Below are positions 6,195 to 9,690 of a stretch of DNA of 9,690 nt, piece after piece. Positions within the stretch are counted from its first letter, which is position 1. Each line of letters begins with the position of its first letter. The stretch comes from an uncultured Gemmatimonadota bacterium. GTDB lineage: Bacteria > Gemmatimonadota > Gemmatimonadetes > Gemmatimonadales > GWC2-71-9. The position numbers and the translations under genes are program-made. The stretch is from NCBI GenBank assembly GCA_946479825.1, contig CAMLHU010000057.1, positions 1 to 9,690 on the forward strand, given 5' to 3'. The notes beneath the pieces are model-generated. The model saw nothing but the letters and a program-made list of their open reading frames with translations, was not told where the DNA came from and made no database searches.

Positions 6195-6222
6195 AAGCTA
6201 CGGGCGCCCCGGGGGCGCGCAA
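6195..6222 (-). promoter_or_regulatory. Candidate sigma-70-type promoter of the SDR gene (possibly leaderless)
   Basis: On the minus strand, TTGCGC (6222-6217) is followed by a 16-base spacer and TAGCTT (6200-6195), a fair TAnnnT -10 box. Only six bases separate the -10 from the ATG at 6188, so transcription would start at about the A of the ATG, producing a leaderless mRNA. No Shine-Dalgarno sequence is visible there, which fits. This is sequence matching only. Confidence 0.35.
6204..6218. promoter_or_regulatory. Perfect GC inverted repeat, candidate operator
   Basis: gcgcccc-g-ggggcgc is a perfect 7-bp inverted repeat around a single base. It lies inside the spacer between the proposed -35 and -10 of the SDR promoter, where a bound repressor would block polymerase. 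In DNA this GC-rich, such palindromes also occur by chance. Confidence 0.25.
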
Positions 6223-6236
6223 GGCACCCGAGGGCC

Positions 6237-6265
6237 TTGACCCGGCGCAGGCTCGGGCCTTTCGT
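6237..6265 (+). promoter_or_regulatory. Candidate promoter of the M28 peptidase gene
   Basis: TTGACC (6237-6242, five of six to the consensus -35) is followed by 17 bases and TTTCGT (6260-6265), a weak -10. The -35 lies between the arms of an inverted repeat, cccgag (6227-6232) and ctcggg (6252-6257). A GGGA at 6288-6291, four bases before the ATG, could serve as ribosome-binding site. The -10 is poor, so confidence is low. Confidence 0.3.
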
Positions 6266-6295
6266 CCGTCCCTTGCCACTCCAGCACGGGACGTC

Positions 6296-7750
6296 ATGCG
6301 CGCACTTCCGATGGTCGCTTCGCTGCTGCTCGTCGCCGCCCCGGTCGCGGCGCAGGCGCCGTTCACCACCGACGCGGCCCAGGCCCACGTCGCCGCCCTC
6401 GCCGACGATTCGCTGCAGGGCCGCCTCCCCGGCACGTCGGGCGCCCTCGCGGCCGCCCGCTACCTCGCCGCCCAGGCGGCCCGGTTCGGCCTGACCCCCG
6501 CCGGCGACAGCGGGACCTTCCTCCAGCGCGTGCCGCTGGAACGGACCGCCATCTCGGACTCGAGCCACCTCGTCCTGACGGCCGGGGGGAGGCGAACCAC
6601 CTTCGCGTGGGGTCGTTCGTTCGCGGCACTGATGGGCCCGCCGACCGAACGGAGCGGCGTCGCCACGGTCTGGGGCGACCTCGAGGACGCCGACAGCGCG
6701 CGCGCCACCTTTGCCGCGTCGGCCGGCAAGATCGTCCTGATCGTGGTCCCGCGGGACCACGGCCTGCTCCTGCAGCCATTCCCGCCCGACGCCACGCCCG
6801 CCGGCGTCATCGCGATCTTCGATCCCGTCCGGTTCCGCGGCCGGGCGTCGCGGATCGTAGCGGCCCCGGGCGCCCTGCACCTGGCGGGGACGCCGCGCCC
6901 CGGCGCCGGACCGTTCGTGGTGGCCATCATGGACCACGACAGCCTCGTCCGTGCGTTCGGGACGCTGACCCCCGGACCCGCCGGCTCGCCGGGTCCCTTC
7001 ACCGTGGACCTCTCCCTCCGCGAACGGACCGAACCCGTGGACGCCTGGAACGTCGTCGCGGCGCGGCCGGGGGCCGATCCGGCCCTCCGGCAGGAGTCGG
7101 TCGCGCTGACGGCGCATTACGACCACCTCGGTCGCGCCGGGGTGCCGGGAGCCCGGTGCGTCGCGCTCGGCGCCGATTCCGTCTGCAACGGGGCGGACGA
7201 CGACGCGTCGGGATCTGCCGCGGTACTGCTCGCGGCCGAAGCCGCGGCCCAGGGGCCGGCCCGGCGGCGATCGCAGCTGTTCGTCTGGCACACGGCGGAG
7301 GAGGCGGGACTTCTGGGAGCGCGCTGGCTGGTGGAGCATCCGCCGGCGCAGACGGGCCGGATCGCCGCGGCGATCGACCTCGACGCGGTGGGGCGGAACG
7401 CCCCCGACTCGCTGTTCCGCGCCGGCACCCCGCGCGGAGCGTCGCCGCTGATGGGGGCGGTGGATTCGACCAACGCCGCGGAGCCCCGGCCATTCCGCTG
7501 GGACGATCGCTACGACACGCCTCGCGACCCGACGGCCTGCCGGTTCGACGACGCCGCATACGCCCAGGCGGGGATCCCGACGGTGTGGTTCAGCAGCGGC
7601 CCGCACCCGGACTATCACCGGCCCACGGACGAGGCGGGCAAGGTGGACTTCGACAAGGTCGCGCGGGTCGCACGACTGGCCCACGACCTGGCCGCTGCGC
7701 TCGCCAACGCCACGACGCTTCCGGCGGGTCCGACCCCCGACTGCCGCTAG
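6296..7750 (+). CDS. Secreted M28-family zinc peptidase
   Basis: A 484-residue protein with a Sec signal peptide (MRALPMVASLLLVAAPVAAQ, cleavage near residue 20-21) and a C-terminal M28 metallopeptidase domain. Co-catalytic two-zinc ligands are all recognisable: His274 in AHYDHLG, the bridging Asp302 in NGADDDASG, the Glu335-Glu336 pair in HTAEEAGLLGA (general base and ligand), Asp363 in DLDAVGRN and His441 in PDYHRPTD. Such enzymes remove N-terminal residues from peptides or hydrolyse dipeptides. Residues 100-240, between the N-terminal segment and the zinc domain, fit an inserted PA-like domain, common in this family. Cysteines at 288, 297, 415 and 483 could pair outside the cytoplasm. The ATG at 6296 gives a proper n-region (Arg2); the next ATG (residue 6) would lose it. 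It is the only plus-strand gene, divergent from the SDR gene, and its stop overlaps that of the MFS gene. Substrate specificity is open. Confidence 0.88.
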   Translation: MRALPMVASLLLVAAPVAAQAPFTTDAAQAHVAALADDSLQGRLPGTSGALAAARYLAAQAARFGLTPAGDSGTFLQRVPLERTAISDSSHLVLTAGGRRTTFAWGRSFAALMGPPTERSGVATVWGDLEDADSARATFAASAGKIVLIVVPRDHGLLLQPFPPDATPAGVIAIFDPVRFRGRASRIVAAPGALHLAGTPRPGAGPFVVAIMDHDSLVRAFGTLTPGPAGSPGPFTVDLSLRERTEPVDAWNVVAARPGADPALRQESVALTAHYDHLGRAGVPGARCVALGADSVCNGADDDASGSAAVLLAAEAAAQGPARRRSQLFVWHTAEEAGLLGARWLVEHPPAQTGRIAAAIDLDAVGRNAPDSLFRAGTPRGASPLMGAVDSTNAAEPRPFRWDDRYDTPRDPTACRFDDAAYAQAGIPTVWFSSGPHPDYHRPTDEAGKVDFDKVARVARLAHDLAAALANATTLPAGPTPDCR

Positions 7751-8922
7751 GCGGCCCGCGGCCGCACCGCGCGCCGCGCCACGACGGGCCACGCGGCCGC
7801 GGCGGCCAGCGACAGCGCGCCCGAGATGGCGAGCGCCGCGGCGGCGGAGCGTGCGTACGCCACGCCGAACAAGAGCGCCGCGGGCAGCACGGCCAGCCCC
7901 GTCAGCGCATGATACCCGCCGAACCCCTTCCCCAGCCGCTTCGGTGACAGCCGCGCCACCAGCGCCCGCTCGGCCGGCTCCGTGAGCCCGGTCGCGATGC
8001 CGAGCGCCAGGAAGCACGCCACCGACCGCGCGATCCCGTCCTGCACGCTCAGTCCGAACATCAGCGCCGCGAACACCACCGCCCCGAAGACGATGTTCCG
8101 CTCGGCGCCGAGCCGGTCGTTCAACCAGCCCCCCGGATAGGACGCCACCGTCCGCACCACGTGGAGCCCCGCCCACAGCAGCGGAATGAGCGGGATGGCG
8201 ACGCCGAGCTGCTGCATCCTGAGGAGCAGGAGCGCGTCGGGGATGCGAAAGAGGGCGAAGGCCGCCAGCGTGCCGACGGGGCCCCAGAATACCCGGCCCG
8301 CCGGCGCCGGCGCCGGTGCCGCGGGAGCGAGCGTATCGGCGGGGGCCGGCGTCGGTTCGCGGAGCACCACCGCCAGCACCAGCACCACCACGATGCCGGG
8401 GAACGCGCTCCACTCGATGACCCGTCGGACGTCCACGGCGCGGGAGAGGAACCACCACGCGGCCACCGACCCCAGGACCGCGCCCAGGTGGTCCGCGCCC
8501 CGATGGAAGCCGAACGCGCGGCCGTGGAGCCCGGCGGACGTGCTCTCGGCGATGAGCGCGTCGCGCGGCGGCGTGCGCAACCCCTTCCCCACCCGATCGA
8601 CCACCCGGAACCCGATCACCTGCCCTGCCGACCCGGCGAAGGCGATGAGCGGGCGCACCAGGACCGCGGTGGCATAGCCGGCCAGCACCAGCGGCTTCCG
8701 CCAGCCGCGGCGGTCGGCGAGGCGGCCGCTCACCCACTTGAGCACGGCCGAGGTGAAGTCGGCCGCGCCGTCGAGCGCGCCGAGCGCGACCGCGCCGCCT
8801 CCCAGTACCGTGGTGACGAAGGCCGGGAGGAGCGGATAGACCATCTCGCTCGCGAAATCGTTGAACAGGGAGACCAGCGCGAGCCCGCGGACCGTGGGCG
8901 AGAGCCGGGCCGGACCGGTCAC
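7747..8922 (-). CDS. Major facilitator superfamily transporter
   Basis: A 391-residue integral membrane protein with about eleven to twelve hydrophobic segments. The N-terminal half has SLFNDFASEMVYPLLPAFVTT (18-38) with acidic residues in the first helix, the MFS loop motif GRLADRRGWRKPLVLAG (66-82), and RVVDRVGKGLRTPPRDAL (106-123), a motif seen in a conserved MFS group. Charged TM-loop residues are intact. An Ala/Pro-rich central loop (about 190-209, PTPAPADTLAPAAPAPAPAG) joins the two six-helix halves. The second half carries GGWLNDRLG, a weaker loop motif. The substrate is not predictable. The start is GTG at 8922-8920, in a GTGA overlap with the stop of the DUF885 gene, so the two are probably co-translated. 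Its stop (7747-7749) lies in a CTAG shared with the convergent M28 gene. The central loop is coded by a ccggcg-type hexamer run (8301-8324). Confidence 0.85.
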   Translation of the reverse strand: MTGPARLSPTVRGLALVSLFNDFASEMVYPLLPAFVTTVLGGGAVALGALDGAADFTSAVLKWVSGRLADRRGWRKPLVLAGYATAVLVRPLIAFAGSAGQVIGFRVVDRVGKGLRTPPRDALIAESTSAGLHGRAFGFHRGADHLGAVLGSVAAWWFLSRAVDVRRVIEWSAFPGIVVVLVLAVVLREPTPAPADTLAPAAPAPAPAGRVFWGPVGTLAAFALFRIPDALLLLRMQQLGVAIPLIPLLWAGLHVVRTVASYPGGWLNDRLGAERNIVFGAVVFAALMFGLSVQDGIARSVACFLALGIATGLTEPAERALVARLSPKRLGKGFGGYHALTGLAVLPAALLFGVAYARSAAAALAISGALSLAAAAAWPVVARRAVRPRAA

Positions 8923-9690
8923 TCGTCGAGCCCCAGGTCCATCCCCCAGCGGACCAGCGACACCGGGAGCCCGCCGTAGCCGAGCACGGTGTCGTGGAAC
9001 TTCTTGAGCGGGGCGTCGTCGCCCTCGCGCGCGCGCCAGGCGTCGTGCAGCTGCTCGAGCTCCCGCCGGCCGACGGCGGCCGCGAGCGCGTAGGTGGGCC
9101 AGGCCGCGGCGCGGCGCACGTCGCTCAGCGCCTCCGCCCGGTCGACCGGCACCCGGGCCGTCAGGTACTCCACCGCGTCGGCCGGGGCCGTGCCGCGGGT
9201 GTGCAGGCCGATGTCCACCACCGCGAGCGCCGCCGCGTGCAGCAGCGCCACCTGATGGAAGAACTCCTCCTCGACCGACTCCGCGAACCCAGCCCGGTAC
9301 ATCATCGCCGTGGCGTACGCCGCCCAGCCGTCGAGCGCGACCGGCGTGGCCAGGAATCGCCGCACCTCCGACGGAAGCTCCGCCGCACGGGCCCGATGGA
9401 GCTGGCGCCCCGGACAGACCTCGCGCAGCGCCACGCCGGCGAGCTCCCAGCGGGTCCGGGGCGCCGGGAGCGGCGTGAGATAGAGCACCCCCGGCGCTTC
9501 GTACGCCGCCACCGGGACCAGGGGCCGCAAGAACTCCGGGGTCTCGAGGACCCGGATGTCGCCGCGGGGGGCCGTGATCAGCCCGCGATCGTCCACGAAC
9601 TTGCGGGCCCGCGCCACCTCGCGCAGGAACGCCACCTGGTGATCGGCGCCGACCGCGTGCTCGGCCCGGAGCCGGGCCGCCACCCGCAGG
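8919..9690 (-). CDS. DUF885 family protein, C-terminal part, mutated metal motif
   Basis: The last 256 residues of a protein that runs in from the right edge; full DUF885 proteins are usually about 550-600 residues. The family match rests on GLHTRGTAPADAVEYL (161-176), PTYALAAAVGRRELEQLHDA (198-217) and KKFHDTVLGYGGLPVSLVRW (229-248), which is the typical C-terminal layout. DUF885 proteins are putative metal-dependent hydrolases with an HExxPGH motif. Here the corresponding stretch is REVCPGR (89-95, DNA 9405-9425): Glu90, Pro93 and Gly94 are kept but both histidines are arginine. The later WALYAE-type motif reads WAAYAT, with Thr127 (DNA 9309-9311) in place of the glutamate. The frame is open with no internal stop, so it looks maintained as a protein, but probably not as a classical metallohydrolase. 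A GTG at 9683 is available as a start but would cut the family fold short and is not favoured. It is coupled to the MFS gene by GTGA. Confidence 0.75.
   Translation of the reverse strand, partial: LRVAARLRAEHAVGADHQVAFLREVARARKFVDDRGLITAPRGDIRVLETPEFLRPLVPVAAYEAPGVLYLTPLPAPRTRWELAGVALREVCPGRQLHRARAAELPSEVRRFLATPVALDGWAAYATAMMYRAGFAESVEEEFFHQVALLHAAALAVVDIGLHTRGTAPADAVEYLTARVPVDRAEALSDVRRAAAWPTYALAAAVGRRELEQLHDAWRAREGDDAPLKKFHDTVLGYGGLPVSLVRWGMDLGLDE

Noticed and set aside
5256..6494. Plus-strand open frame beginning inside the heptad array, with a repeated LELRAWS-type peptide
   Set aside because: The peptide repeat is only the 21-bp period of three heptads read in one frame; the rest is antisense to the SDR gene and shows no domain.
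6607..7947. Plus-strand frame overlapping the M28 gene
   Set aside because: Out of frame with a gene that has all M28 zinc ligands; the translation is Arg/Gly-rich and runs through the MFS 3' end.
6056..8737. Very long open frame (893 codons) on the minus strand across the M28 gene and parts of the SDR and MFS genes
   Set aside because: It lies antisense to the M28 gene and out of frame with the SDR and MFS genes, which have full catalytic or transport motifs. Its translation is Arg/Gly/Ala-rich filler with no domain, as expected from lack of stops in very GC-rich DNA.
9681..9683. GTG at 9683 as a true start for a short DUF885-like protein
   Set aside because: The frame is open to the window edge and the family is normally twice as long, so the gene most likely begins outside the window.

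Overview
The window is very GC-rich and densely coded, with GTG used as often as ATG for starts and one TTG start. High GC, a run of secreted or lipid-anchored proteins with Ala/Pro-rich leaders, and the DUF4139, SprT-like, M28 and DUF885 families together suggest a soil-type bacterium such as Gemmatimonadota. That assignment is an inference from style; the window has no rRNA, tRNA or other phylogenetic marker.

Layout. Nine of the ten genes are on the minus strand. Reading along that strand: (a) 9690-7747, the C-terminal half of a DUF885 protein whose metal-binding motif is mutated, followed by an MFS transporter joined to it by a GTGA overlap. (b) The only plus-strand gene, a secreted M28 zinc aminopeptidase-like protein (6296-7750), runs head-on into the transporter; both stop codons lie in one CTAG. 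(c) A short-chain dehydrogenase/reductase (6188-5325) is divergent from the peptidase across a 107-bp promoter region. (d) A 13-copy heptanucleotide array (5225-5315) lies just past the SDR stop. (e) A six-gene unit runs from 5162 to 313: lipoprotein, NAD-type isocitrate dehydrogenase, zinc-ribbon membrane protein, exported DUF4139 protein, metallophosphoesterase, SprT-like metalloprotease. Every junction in it overlaps by 4, 26, 4, 4 or 32 bases, so there is no intergenic DNA. (f) A second heptanucleotide block, arranged as two inverted arms (230-306), lies just past the SprT stop. (g) The start of an acyl-CoA dehydrogenase runs off the left edge (209-1).

How the parts fit. The six-gene unit looks like one transcript with translational coupling. 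It places a TCA-cycle enzyme among envelope and stress-type proteins, with heptad arrays just outside both ends. No shared pathway can be read from the sequence, and the grouping may reflect only compact packing. I see no CRISPR array, transposase, phage gene, toxin-antitoxin pair or defence system.

The observations most worth following are the two heptad arrays sitting 6-9 bp after stop codons, the fully overlapping operon containing the dehydrogenase, the DUF885 protein that has lost both histidines of its HExxPGH motif, and the possibly leaderless SDR gene. There is no uncoded stretch longer than 300 bases.
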